Shown here: positions 1 through 8,911 of the stretch, one piece after another | Layout: each line of letters begins with the position of its first letter | Numbering within the stretch: position 1 is the first letter of the stretch | Assembly: GCA_021805565.1 (NCBI GenBank) | Contig: JAJZFA010000013.1 | Location: 1-64,000 of the forward strand | From: Pseudomonadota bacterium | GTDB lineage: Bacteria; Pseudomonadota; Alphaproteobacteria; Acetobacterales; Acetobacteraceae | DNA: 64,000 bases | Direction: 5' to 3' | Position numbers and translations under genes: made by a program | Notes under the pieces: generated by a model | The model's input: the letters and a program-made list of their open reading frames with translations, nothing else | Database searches by the model: none | What the model was told of the DNA's origin: nothing

Positions 1-125
1 ACGAGAGAATCGTAGCCGCTGAAGTCACGCAACAATTTTCGCTATCCAACTGCGCCGTCCGGCCGGCGCCCCCAACGGAGTGAGTAAGCTGAGGAGTCCG
101 TTCCGGTTCCATTCCGGGTCAGCCT

Positions 126-205
126 CTAAGGGCAAGCCCTTAGTCATTATTTGTGCGGGCAGCTTTACCGACGTGCCGACGCACGTGTTGCCGGCGCTGC
201 CCTAA
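126..205. repeat. Structured palindromic repeat, copy A
   Basis: A hairpin CTAAGGGC-AA-GCCCTTAG (126-143) is followed by a second palindrome with outer arms GGGCAGC (157-163) and GCTGCCC (196-202) around a core GTGC-CGAC-GCAC (173-184). The same architecture and much of the sequence recur at 62128-62248. The element abuts the stop codon of the SYLF gene, so it probably forms the 3' end structure of that transcript. It resembles a REP-type extragenic palindrome. Only two copies are visible in this window. Confidence 0.6.
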
Positions 206-1059
206 CGCGGCGGCGCGAGGGACTGTTCCTGAACCGGCCCGTGCTGGCCTTGCGGCGCGGCGGTGCCGTATCCCGTGCCGGGCGGCAGCGGAGGCGGCTG
301 CATTCCCTGCTGCGGATAGGCAGGCGCGTAGCCGGGTTGCTGCTGAGGCGGCGACTGCGGCATTGCCGGCCGCGCGGCCTGGCCGCCATAGCGAGTCAGA
401 ACATCCCGCAGCGGGTCGGCGCCTGGATTGCTGCCCTGCATTTGCATCACCAACTGTCGCGCGGCGAAGGGCTGGCCGTAATAGGACTGGTTCCAGCCGG
501 TTTCGGTGGACATGACGCTGCCTTCCAGTGCCACCCCGCCGAACAGGCCGCGGCTGGCATCGAATGCGACAATATCGGCCCCGATCGCGGTTGTGGTCGA
601 TCCCTGAATGCCGGCCCCGAGCGTGGCGACCGCGATGCCGGCGTTGGCACCGAGCTTGATCTGGCTGTCGAGTACGGCGTTGAGACCATGTTCGGTCATG
701 ATCAGCATCAGAAGCTGATTGTCCTCGATGCCGAACTGCAAGCCGAAACTTGCGCTGCCGATGGTATAGAAGGCCGGATAGGACCAGGTGCCGTTGCCGG
801 CGCGGGCCAGCATGACGCAGTTTCCGCCCTCGCCGCCGAAGAAGAAGCCCGCCTTGAAAATGCGCGGGCAGACCATGACGGCCTTGGCGCGCCGCAACAG
901 ATCCTGCGGATCTTGCGAGACGGTTTGGGTCATCATTTCCTGAACGGTCAGGGCGGCACGATCGACCAGCGTCTGCTGTTCGCCGGGTCCGTTGGATGAA
1001 CAAGCGGCTTGCGCGAGCGTCAGAGCGGCCAATGCGGCCACTGCGCGGAATCGGATCAT
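202..1059 (-). CDS. SYLF (Ysc84-type) lipid-binding domain protein, probable lipoprotein
   Basis: This 285-residue protein is probably exported and membrane-associated. The start ATG at 1059 is preceded by GGGAG; the open frame continues upstream without protein-like sequence. The N-terminus is a short hydrophobic signal ending in AQAACSSN, which looks like a lipoprotein signal although the -3 residue is Gln rather than Leu. The SYLF domain occupies roughly residues 35-210, with the family's segments VCPRIFKAGFFFGG, GNGTWSYPAFY and a Gly/Ala-rich core. The C-terminal 65 residues are Pro/Gln-rich and probably disordered. SYLF domains bind phosphoinositides in eukaryotes; the bacterial role is unknown. 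The gene is divergent from the glucosidase gene. Confidence 0.85.
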   Translation of the reverse strand: MIRFRAVAALAALTLAQAACSSNGPGEQQTLVDRAALTVQEMMTQTVSQDPQDLLRRAKAVMVCPRIFKAGFFFGGEGGNCVMLARAGNGTWSYPAFYTIGSASFGLQFGIEDNQLLMLIMTEHGLNAVLDSQIKLGANAGIAVATLGAGIQGSTTTAIGADIVAFDASRGLFGGVALEGSVMSTETGWNQSYYGQPFAARQLVMQMQGSNPGADPLRDVLTRYGGQAARPAMPQSPPQQQPGYAPAYPQQGMQPPPLPPGTGYGTAAPQGQHGPVQEQSLAPPR

Positions 1060-1214
1060 GCGTCGGTATCTCCCTGCCGTCCTGAATTTGGGCTTCTTAC
1101 GCCAAAAACCCGAGTCGCGCGGAATTTGTTCGGATAGCACGGCGATTTGAAGGCAATGTGGCGCTTCACCAAGTCTGGTTGGCGAGGGCGCCGCCCAGGG
1201 GCATAGAGGAACGC

Positions 1215-3869
1215 ATGCCAAGCCATTTGCTTCAGACGACCGAGGGCCAGCGTCTTGGCGACCGGGACAAATGGCTTCAGTGGGGGCCTTACCTGTCCGA
1301 ACGCCAGTGGGGCACGGTGCGGGAGGATTATTCGGCCGACGGCGATGCATGGTCGTATTTCCCGCACGAACATGCCCGCAGCCGCGTGTATCGGTGGGGA
1401 GAGGACGGGATAGCCGGATTTTCCGACGACCGGCTGCGGTGGTGCCTTTCGCTGGCGCTCTGGAACGGGCGCGACGAGATTTTGAAGGAGCGCCTGTTCG
1501 GTCTGACCAACGCGCAAGGCAATCATGGGGAGGACGTAAAGGAGCTTTATTACTTCCAGGACGGGACCCCGACCCATTCGTATATGCGGATGTTGTATAA
1601 ATATCCACAGGCGCCTTTTCCTTACAGCGCCTTGATCGCCGAAAACGCGAGGCGCGGCGTGGACGATCCGGAATATGAACTGCTGGACACCGGCATCCTG
1701 GATGGCGACCGGTATTTCGACGTAACGGTGGAATATGCCAAGGCGGCGCCGGACGACATTCTGATCCGAATTACCGCCGAAAATCGCGGACCCGACGCCG
1801 CGGACTTGCATCTTCTGCCGCAACTGTGGGCGCGCAACACCTGGGACTGGCGGCCCGGCATTCCCCAACCCAGGCTAAGCGTGGCCCCCGGCGGGGTGGT
1901 GGCGTGGCACAATCGCATGCCAGAGCGAACCCTATCGGTCGATACGGATGCCGAGTGGCTATTCTGCCGTAACGAAACCAATACGAACCGGCTGTATGGC
2001 ACGACCGCGCCGGGTCCTTTCAAGGACGGTATCGACGACTGCGTGGTAAACGGCATTGCCGGCGCGGCGGACCGGCGGGAAGGCACGAAATGCGCCGCGC
2101 ATGTAAAGCTGAGGCTGCCAGCCGGTGGACGGCGCGTTGTGCGGCTTCGGTGGCGTCCGTCGGACTCCGCGGGGGATCCGTTCGCCGGTCACGATGCCCT
2201 GTTCGCCGCCAGGATCGCGGAAGCCGATGAATTTTATGCGGCATTGCAGGCTCATATCGCGGACCCGGACGCACGGTCGGTGCAACGTCAGGCGCTGGCC
2301 GGCATGTTGTGGTCCAAGCAGTTCTACCGTTACGACGTGCGTCGCTGGCTGGCGGGCGATCCGTTGCAGCCCGCACCACCGGCCGGGCGGAGTGCGATCC
2401 GGAACGGCGACTGGACCCATCTGAACAATCGCGACATCATTTCGATGCCAGATACATGGGAGTATCCCTGGTACGCGTCCTGGGATCTGGCCTTTCAAGC
2501 GGTCACGTTCGCGCTGATCGATCCGGACTTCGCGAAACAACAGCTTTTGCTGCTGACGCATGAATGGTTCATGCATCCGAATGGATCCCTGCCGGCATAC
2601 GAATGGGCCTTTGGGGATGTGAACCCGCCGGTTCATGCCTGGGCCGCGTGGCGTGTGTTCCGTATGGATGCGGCACTGAAAGGCAAACCGGATATCGATT
2701 TCCTGGAACGCATATTCCACAAGCTGATGATGAATTTCACCGGCTGGGTGAATCGCCAGGATGCCGATGGGCGAAACGTGTTCCAGGGCGGCTTTCTGGG
2801 CCTGGATAATATCGGGGTGTTCGACCGCAGCCAAAAGCTGCCCGTTGCCGGCAGGATCGATCAGTCGGATGGCACATCCTGGATGGCGATGTACGCGCTG
2901 AACATGATGCGCATTTCGCTGGAACTCGCGACCGTCAATCACGTCTATGAATCGACCGCGACAAAATTCTTCGAGCATTTCCTCGCCATCGCCGAGGCAA
3001 TGACGCGCCAGAACGGGCGGCTTGGCCTGTGGGATGAAAACGACCAGTTCTATCACAACGTGCTGCGCCGGCCGGATGGATCGGCCATTCCCTTGCGCCT
3101 GTTTTCCCTGGTCGGACTATTCCCGTTGTTCGCGGTGGAAGTACTGGAACCCGGCACGCTGGATCGCTTTCCGGAATTTGCCGAGCGGCTGCGATGGGTG
3201 CTGAACCACCGCCCGGATCTGGCGGCCCTGGTGTCGCACTGGGATCAGGAAGGGCAGGGTTCGCGCCGCCTGCTGTCGCTGCTGCGCGGCCACCGGATGA
3301 AGGCGCTGCTACGGCGGATGCTGGACGAATCGGCCTTTCTGTCTCCCTATGGGGTTCGCAGCGTGTCGCGCGAACATCTGGCCGCGCCGTTCGAACTCGA
3401 TCTGGACGGACAACATTTCAGCGTTGGCTATGTGCCGGGCGACAGTGATAGCCGAGCGTTTGGGGGCAATTCGAACTGGCGCGGGCCGGTTTGGATGCCG
3501 GTAAACTTCATGTTGGTGGAGGCATTGTATGGCTTCCATCGTTACTATGGCGATGATTTTAGGGTGGACTATCCGACAGGGTCCGGCACGATGCTAAGTC
3601 TGCGGCAAATCGCCGACGAATTGTCCCACCGGCTCACGCGGCTTTTCCTGCTCGGTCCCGACGGGCGGCGGCCGGCGTTCGGTGACTCGGATCGGTATCG
3701 CGACGATCCGCGGTTTCGCGACAATGTGCTGTTCTTCGAATACTTCCACGGCGATACCGGACAGGGACTGGGCGCATCGCACCAGACCGGCTGGACCGGG
3801 CTTGTCGCGCTGTTGCTGCATGGGCGACAGGCGGACGACCCGACCCAGATGGATATGCCGGCCGGGTAA
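1215..3869 (+). CDS. GH63/MGH1-like glycoside hydrolase (glucosidase)
   Basis: An 884-residue cytoplasmic-looking protein without a signal peptide. The ATG at 1215 has AGAGGA five bases upstream; an ATG at 1158 in the same frame lacks a ribosome site. It matches the large bacterial glucosidase family related to GH63, with an N-terminal beta-rich part and a C-terminal (alpha/alpha)6 barrel. Characteristic stretches include SYMRMLYKYPQ (near residue 120), GTSWMAMYALNMMR (near 555), GNSNWRGPVWMPVN (near 755) and HGDTGQGLGASHQTGWTG (near 845). Members act on alpha-glucosides or glucosylglycerate-type solutes. The substrate here cannot be deduced. It stands alone on the plus strand, followed after 67 nt by the Rieske gene. 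Confidence 0.8.
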   Translation: MPSHLLQTTEGQRLGDRDKWLQWGPYLSERQWGTVREDYSADGDAWSYFPHEHARSRVYRWGEDGIAGFSDDRLRWCLSLALWNGRDEILKERLFGLTNAQGNHGEDVKELYYFQDGTPTHSYMRMLYKYPQAPFPYSALIAENARRGVDDPEYELLDTGILDGDRYFDVTVEYAKAAPDDILIRITAENRGPDAADLHLLPQLWARNTWDWRPGIPQPRLSVAPGGVVAWHNRMPERTLSVDTDAEWLFCRNETNTNRLYGTTAPGPFKDGIDDCVVNGIAGAADRREGTKCAAHVKLRLPAGGRRVVRLRWRPSDSAGDPFAGHDALFAARIAEADEFYAALQAHIADPDARSVQRQALAGMLWSKQFYRYDVRRWLAGDPLQPAPPAGRSAIRNGDWTHLNNRDIISMPDTWEYPWYASWDLAFQAVTFALIDPDFAKQQLLLLTHEWFMHPNGSLPAYEWAFGDVNPPVHAWAAWRVFRMDAALKGKPDIDFLERIFHKLMMNFTGWVNRQDADGRNVFQGGFLGLDNIGVFDRSQKLPVAGRIDQSDGTSWMAMYALNMMRISLELATVNHVYESTATKFFEHFLAIAEAMTRQNGRLGLWDENDQFYHNVLRRPDGSAIPLRLFSLVGLFPLFAVEVLEPGTLDRFPEFAERLRWVLNHRPDLAALVSHWDQEGQGSRRLLSLLRGHRMKALLRRMLDESAFLSPYGVRSVSREHLAAPFELDLDGQHFSVGYVPGDSDSRAFGGNSNWRGPVWMPVNFMLVEALYGFHRYYGDDFRVDYPTGSGTMLSLRQIADELSHRLTRLFLLGPDGRRPAFGDSDRYRDDPRFRDNVLFFEYFHGDTGQGLGASHQTGWTGLVALLLHGRQADDPTQMDMPAG

Positions 3870-3936
3870 CCGGTTGCGACCGGAGCTGCCCAGGGTTAGC
3901 GTCGTGTGCGTGGGATAAAACGGAGCAGCCGGGATT

Positions 3937-4350
3937 ATGAGCAAGCACGTCGTGGCGACCGTGACGGAAATTCCGCCGGGCGAGCGGAAACTTGTCTCCA
4001 TCCGGGGCCGGCAAATCGCCGTGTTCAACCTGGGCGGCGAATTTTTCGGTCTGTTCAATCGCTGCCCGCATCAGGGCGGACCGATGTGCGAGGGTATCCT
4101 GACCGGCCTGATCGAGTCCGGCGATCCTGGCGAGTATCGTTATACCCGCAAGGGCGAGATTCTACGCTGCCCCTGGCACGGGTGGGAGTTCGACGTGCGG
4201 ACGGGCCAGAGCGTCTGCGATCCATCGCGAGTGACGATCCGGAGCTATCCCGCGGAAGTGGCGGACGGACAACGCGTTGTGGACGGCGAGTATGTGGCGG
4301 AAACCGTTTCTGTGACGGTTGAAGAACACTACGTCATCGTGGACATGTAA
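3937..4350 (+). CDS. Small Rieske [2Fe-2S] protein
   Basis: A 137-residue protein consisting of a single Rieske domain. The two cluster-binding motifs are intact: Cys43-Pro-His45 in the CPHQGG loop and Cys78-Pro-Trp-His81 in the CPWHGWEF loop, spaced as in dioxygenase ferredoxins. There is no transmembrane anchor or catalytic oxygenase domain, so it should be a soluble electron-transfer subunit or a free-standing Rieske protein. No oxygenase or reductase partner is encoded nearby. It follows the glucosidase gene on the same strand and converges on the M20 amidohydrolase gene. Confidence 0.9.
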   Translation: MSKHVVATVTEIPPGERKLVSIRGRQIAVFNLGGEFFGLFNRCPHQGGPMCEGILTGLIESGDPGEYRYTRKGEILRCPWHGWEFDVRTGQSVCDPSRVTIRSYPAEVADGQRVVDGEYVAETVSVTVEEHYVIVDM

Positions 4351-4381
4351 CGAGACTAAAAGCCAGCGGGCAGGGGCATTT

Positions 4382-5557
4382 TCATTCCGCCTTCGCCAGT
4401 TGCTGTTCGGCCAGGGTTGCCCACCAGGATGCCCCGACGGGCAAAATCTCATCGTTAAAGTCGTATTTCGGATGATGCAGCAGCGGATCGTCCTTGGTGC
4501 GCCCGCCGCCCAGCATGAGATACGCCCCCTGTTTGGCGTTCAGCATATACGCAAAATCCTCGCCGCCCATTGTCGGCGCCCGCATTTCCCGCACCGCGCT
4601 GTCGCCCGCGATCGTCCGCGCCGCATTCGCCGCCAGCTCCGTGGCCTCGGTATCGTTCACCGTTGCCGGCGCGTGCCGGAAGAACCGTAAAGTCGCCGTC
4701 GCGCCGAAGCTTCCTGCGATGCCCTTCACCAACCGGTTCATTCCAGCCTCGATCTTATCGCCCAACTCTGGCCGGAACCACCGCGCCGTCCCTTTCATCG
4801 TCACCCGCTCGGGCAGAATATTATAAGCTTCGCCGCCGGCGATGCTGCCAACCGAAACCACCCCGCCCTCGATCGGTTCGATGGTTCGGGAAACGATTGT
4901 CTGCAACGCACCGACGATTTGCGCCGAGACGACGATCGGGTCGATGCCCTGGTGCGGCGCGGCGCCGTGACTGCCCTTGCCGGTTACCACGATTTCGAAG
5001 AAGCCAACCGCCGCCATAACCGGTCCGGTGCGCCATAGAAACGTTCCCGCGGGCGCCTCGGGCCAGTTATGCAGACCATAGACCTTGTCCATCGGGCAAC
5101 GGGAGAACAGGCCCTCGCGCACCATCTTGTCGGCCCCGCCCTCGAATTCCTCGGCCGGCTGAAAAATCAGATACACCGTGCCGTCGAAATTGCGCGTTTC
5201 CGCCAGATATTTCGCCGCCCCCAGCAGCATGGCGGTATGGCCGTCATGACCGCAGGCATGCATGATGCCGGGGTTTTTGCTGGCATACTCCAGCCCGGTT
5301 TCCTCATGGATCGGCAGGGCATCCATATCCGCGCGCAACCCGATCGCCCGTCCGGATGTCCCTGACCGGATCACGCCCACCAAGCCGTGACCGGCCAATC
5401 CGCCGATGATGTCGTCCACTCCGAATTCGGCCAGTTTGTCCCGCACCATGGCGGACGTGCGGGCTTCCCGCATCGACAGTTCGGGGTGAGCATGCAGATC
5501 GTGCCGCCACGCGGTCATTTCGGAATGGAAGGCGGCGATGCTGTTAATGACCGGCAC
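4382..5557 (-). CDS. M20-family amidohydrolase (HipO/aminoacylase-like)
   Basis: A 391-residue metallopeptidase-fold amidohydrolase, full length for the family. The chosen start is GTG at 5557 with TGGAG upstream, because family members begin with a similar MPVIN-type segment before TAWRHDLHAHPELS. Metal-site motifs include HACGHDGHT (near residue 102) and PAEEFEGGA (near 137). The lid-domain segment GKGSHGAAPHQGIDP is also present. Such enzymes hydrolyse N-acyl amino acids or hippurate-like amides; the substrate is unknown. The start overlaps the stop of the upstream NAD(P)-binding protein gene by 14 nt, indicating translational coupling. Confidence 0.88.
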   Translation of the reverse strand: MPVINSIAAFHSEMTAWRHDLHAHPELSMREARTSAMVRDKLAEFGVDDIIGGLAGHGLVGVIRSGTSGRAIGLRADMDALPIHEETGLEYASKNPGIMHACGHDGHTAMLLGAAKYLAETRNFDGTVYLIFQPAEEFEGGADKMVREGLFSRCPMDKVYGLHNWPEAPAGTFLWRTGPVMAAVGFFEIVVTGKGSHGAAPHQGIDPIVVSAQIVGALQTIVSRTIEPIEGGVVSVGSIAGGEAYNILPERVTMKGTARWFRPELGDKIEAGMNRLVKGIAGSFGATATLRFFRHAPATVNDTEATELAANAARTIAGDSAVREMRAPTMGGEDFAYMLNAKQGAYLMLGGGRTKDDPLLHHPKYDFNDEILPVGASWWATLAEQQLAKAE

Positions 5558-6440
5558 GAGTTGCTCCAGAAAGGGTTGCTGTTTCCGTGGATGGCGCGAA
5601 CGTCAGGGCAAGCCCGTCTGCCAGCGATATGGGTTCGATCCCCAGTAAATCACGCATCGGCCCGATGCCGAACGCCTTATCTTCCATCAGGCGCCGGATT
5701 TCGTCCGGCCGCACCGCCGGCAGGGCGGTCACATGTTTGGTCAACCGGGTCGCCAGGATCAGCGGGGCTGACGGAAACGGCAGGATGAACGGTCGTCGCA
5801 ATCCCGCCGCGCCGGCGACCGCGCGCACGAAATCCGCGTAGCGCACCGGGTGCGGTCCGGCAATCACAATGCTGGCCGGGCCTTCCCAGCGGCGAGCAAG
5901 CGCCGCGCGCAGGCATCGCGTGACGTCGCTTTGATGGATCGGCTGCACCAGAAACCGTCCTCCGCCCGGCAACGGCAGCACTGGCAGCCGCTTCAGAAGC
6001 CGAACCAGCCGTTGCACATTATCCTCGCCCTGGGCGCCAAAAATCATCGTGGGATGCAGCATCGCTCCGGCCCGTCCGGACGCTGACAGCGCGGCTTCCC
6101 CGGCCAACACGCCGTTGCCATGCGCATCGGGCCAGCGGGTGAATTTGCGGGTGCTGCCCAGCAGCACCAGCATCGCAGTTTGCGGCGCCGCCGCGAGGAT
6201 CGCCGGCGTATGCTTTGCATGCGCGCAGGACACGATCCGGGTTGCCCCGACCAGCGCTGCCCGCAATGCATCCGGCGCCCGAAGATCGGCTATCCTGGCG
6301 TCGCCGGCCAGTCCGGACGCGGCCCATTTCGCCGGATCGCGCACCACGGGCGTAACGGAAATGCCGTCCGCCAGCAGCGAACGGCATAACGCCAGGCCCG
6401 AACGCCCGGATGCGCCAATGACGTGTACGGAATCGATCAT
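5544..6440 (-). CDS. NAD(P)-binding Rossmann-fold protein
   Basis: A 298-residue atypical short-chain dehydrogenase/NmrA-like protein. The N-terminus VHVIGASGRSG is a dinucleotide-binding glycine motif. The ATG at 6440 places this motif directly at the N-terminus; a second ATG at 6458 is possible. The rest (ILAAAPQTAMLVLLGST, LLPGGGRFLVQPIHQSDV) fits the NAD(P)H-binding epimerase-like proteins that act as reductases or complex-I-type accessory factors. The substrate is not evident. It overlaps the downstream M20 gene and is divergent from the binding-protein gene at 6542. Confidence 0.75.
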   Translation of the reverse strand: MIDSVHVIGASGRSGLALCRSLLADGISVTPVVRDPAKWAASGLAGDARIADLRAPDALRAALVGATRIVSCAHAKHTPAILAAAPQTAMLVLLGSTRKFTRWPDAHGNGVLAGEAALSASGRAGAMLHPTMIFGAQGEDNVQRLVRLLKRLPVLPLPGGGRFLVQPIHQSDVTRCLRAALARRWEGPASIVIAGPHPVRYADFVRAVAGAAGLRRPFILPFPSAPLILATRLTKHVTALPAVRPDEIRRLMEDKAFGIGPMRDLLGIEPISLADGLALTFAPSTETATLSGATRAGH

Positions 6441-6541
6441 TCCTGGTGAAGCGCACATCCTGTGCCGATCGGCAAGATCAGGTTGCGCCGGATCGCGGTT
6501 CGATCCATCGTTGCGGCAAAACAAGCAGGGAGAGGTTTGCA

Positions 6542-7759
6542 ATGACGATCCAACGACGCACCGTCCTGGCAGGCGCCGGGCTCGCGATGGTGCCGGCGTC
6601 CCGGCCGCGCGCGCAGGCAAGGCCCGTTATCCGTATCGGCGTGATCAACGACCAGTCCGGCCCTTATCGCGATGTATGCGGGCCCACGGGCGTGATTTGC
6701 GCGCAACAGGCGGTGCAGGAATTTGCCGCCAGCGGCTTCGATGTGGAGGTTCTGTCCGCCGATCATCAGAACAAGCCCGATGTCGCGGTGTCGCTGGCCC
6801 GCGAATGGTTCGACCAGCGCGGTGTCGATATCTTGGTCGATATCGCCGCCTCGTCGTGTGCCCTGGCGCTGGCGTCGCTGGTTCGCGAAAAGGACAAGAT
6901 CATGATCGCCACCAGCACGGCGTCGTCGGACGTGACCGGCAAGGCTTGCACACCGAATTCGATGCACTGGGCGTTCGATACCTATATGGAGGCCAAATCG
7001 ACCGGCGGCGCGATGGTCCGAGCGGGGGGCGACAGTTGGTATTTCATCACTCCGAATTACGCGTTCGGCCAGGCCCTTCAGCGTGACACCACCCATTTCG
7101 TCGAGGCAGGGGGCGGCAAGGTACTTGGATCGGAACTGTATCCGTTTCCGGAAACCACGGATTTTTCGGCCTATCTGGTGAAGGCGCAGGCATCCGGGGC
7201 GAAGATACTGGGCATTTGCGGGGCCGGGACCGACCTGATCAACTGCATCAAGCAGGCGCATGAATTCGGCCTGACCGGCACGATGAATCTGGCCGCCATG
7301 GTTGCCTACAGCACGGACATCCATGCAATCGGTCTCGAAATGGCGGCCGGAACCCGCCTGTCGGAAATATATTACTGGGACATGAACGACCGCACCCGGT
7401 CGTTTCAGAGGCGTATTCAGCCGAAGGTCGTGCTGTGGCCCAATATGGCGCAGGCGGCCAATTACTCCTGCACGCTGCACTATTTGAAGACCGTGCGGGA
7501 CATGGGGGCGGCCCAGGCCAAACGCAGCGGCGCCGAAACCGTGGCCCGCATGAAGGCGATGCCAACCGACGACGATTGTTTCGGGCCCGGCCTGATCCGC
7601 GCGGATGGCCGCAAGATTACGCCGGTCTATCTGTTCGAGGTCAAGCAGCCGGCGGAGAGTTCGCAGCCGTGGGACTTGTATAAGCCGATCGGCACGACTC
7701 CGGCGGCGGATGCATTCCGCCCCCTGTCGGATAATGCGTGCCCGATGCTGAAAGCATAG
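6542..7759 (+). CDS. ABC transporter substrate-binding protein (branched-chain amino acid/amide type), orphan copy 1
   Basis: A 405-residue periplasmic binding protein of the Leu/Ile/Val (HAAT) class. The ATG at 6542 has GGGAGAG upstream and gives a twin-arginine-like signal with RRTVLAG followed by an Ala-rich stretch ending in RAQA. The mature start VIRIGVINDQSGPY is the class signature. No permease or ATPase genes are adjacent. A close paralogue lies at 12219-13445, with shared landmarks such as GGAMV-AGGDSWYFIT and RMKAMPTDDDCFG. Ligand and transporter partner cannot be inferred. Confidence 0.88.
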   Translation: MTIQRRTVLAGAGLAMVPASRPRAQARPVIRIGVINDQSGPYRDVCGPTGVICAQQAVQEFAASGFDVEVLSADHQNKPDVAVSLAREWFDQRGVDILVDIAASSCALALASLVREKDKIMIATSTASSDVTGKACTPNSMHWAFDTYMEAKSTGGAMVRAGGDSWYFITPNYAFGQALQRDTTHFVEAGGGKVLGSELYPFPETTDFSAYLVKAQASGAKILGICGAGTDLINCIKQAHEFGLTGTMNLAAMVAYSTDIHAIGLEMAAGTRLSEIYYWDMNDRTRSFQRRIQPKVVLWPNMAQAANYSCTLHYLKTVRDMGAAQAKRSGAETVARMKAMPTDDDCFGPGLIRADGRKITPVYLFEVKQPAESSQPWDLYKPIGTTPAADAFRPLSDNACPMLKA

Positions 7760-7797
7760 GCCCCTGGACGTCGTGCCGGACGAAATCGGGCTTCGGA

Positions 7798-7974
7798 TTA
7801 TGCGGCTGGTTGCTTTTTCGCCTGGCAAACCGGGTTCGGCCGAACCGCCGGCGTAATATGCACCACGAAGCGCGGCCGCCCGGCGAGCCATGCCCGGACA
7901 GCGGTGTAGCTGTCAGCGATCAGGCGCACTGTCAGACTTCCCGATGTTTGCCTGTCGATCAAAAATAAGGTCAC
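7798..7974 (-). CDS. Possible small protein (58 aa), uncertain
   Basis: A short frame runs from a GTG at 7974 to a stop at 7798 just downstream of the dioxygenase gene on the same strand. The translation contains a plausible folded-looking segment (RLIADSYTAVRAWLAGRPR). No ribosome site is visible before the GTG, and I recognise no family. It fills most of an otherwise empty 238-nt gap, so it may be a real small gene or chance. Confidence 0.22.
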   Translation of the reverse strand: MTLFLIDRQTSGSLTVRLIADSYTAVRAWLAGRPRFVVHITPAVRPNPVCQAKKQPAA

Positions 7975-7997
7975 CGCGCAATAAAGGCTGCCCGGAC

Positions 7998-8774
7998 TTA
8001 CCTGAAAGCGTATGCGTCCATCCGCAATCCCGAATACATTGCCGAACTGTGCAGCCGTTCGGCGGATACCGCCTCGCCCCCGGCGCCCATCGCGACATAT
8101 AATGGGAGTAAGTGCTCGTCTGTCGGATGCTGCTGCACCGCGAACGGCGCCCGCGCCCGATACTCCAGCAGGTCCGCCATCCGGCCCTCGCCGATCGCCG
8201 CATCGAACCAGTCGGCGAACGCAACCACATCCGGCGGCTGCGGCGCATCGACCGAACCCGGTCGCAACCGGCTGAGATTGTGGGTGAACGACCCGGACCC
8301 GATCACCAGCACATTGTCCGCTCGTAACGGCGCCAGCGCCCGTCCCAACCGCAGGTGGTGCGCCGGATCGAGCGAGGACTGAATTCCGACCTGCAACACC
8401 GGAATGTCCGCGTCCGGATACATCAGCGTCAGCGGCACCCAGGCCCCGTGATCCAACCCCCGCTGCGCGTCGATGGTGCTCGTCATTCCAGCCGCCGCCA
8501 GCAAATGCGCGGCATGCCGCGCCAGGTCCGGTGCGCCGGGCGGTTCGTACCGCATCGCGAACAGGGCGGGCGGAAACCCGTAAAAGTCGTGAATCGTCGC
8601 GTTCCGGGTGACCGCATTGAACGCCGGCACCGGCGTCTCCCAATGCGCCGAGGCCACCAGAATGGCGCTCGGACGTTCAATCGTCTGTCCAAGGCCGCGT
8701 AGAAAGTCGCGCGCCGGGGCGTCGGTCAGTGCCAGCATAGGTGAACCGTGGCTCAGAAACAGGGCCGGGATCAT
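7998..8774 (-). CDS. DODA-type class III extradiol ring-cleavage dioxygenase (YgiD-like)
   Basis: A 258-residue enzyme of the 4,5-DOPA extradiol dioxygenase family. The ATG at 8774 has AGGAG about ten bases upstream. The N-terminus MIPALFLSHGSPML is typical. Candidate metal ligands are His9, the His in SAHWETP and the His in GLDHGAWVPL, with a further conserved His in HDFYGFP. Family members open catechol rings with non-haem Fe(II); the natural substrate is unknown. It lies downstream of the MidA-like gene on the same strand, separated by 137 nt. Confidence 0.88.
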   Translation of the reverse strand: MIPALFLSHGSPMLALTDAPARDFLRGLGQTIERPSAILVASAHWETPVPAFNAVTRNATIHDFYGFPPALFAMRYEPPGAPDLARHAAHLLAAAGMTSTIDAQRGLDHGAWVPLTLMYPDADIPVLQVGIQSSLDPAHHLRLGRALAPLRADNVLVIGSGSFTHNLSRLRPGSVDAPQPPDVVAFADWFDAAIGEGRMADLLEYRARAPFAVQQHPTDEHLLPLYVAMGAGGEAVSAERLHSSAMYSGLRMDAYAFR

Positions 8775-8911
8775 GATCGGGGTACTCCTGACAGAATTTG
8801 TAGATCGGCAGGCAAGCATATGCCTCGGATATGCGCGCTTACCGGCGTCCTGCAAACCCGTCCGCGCCAAGCCGCGACGCGCCCGAATCCGCCAAAGCAA
8901 CCGCCCTGCTG

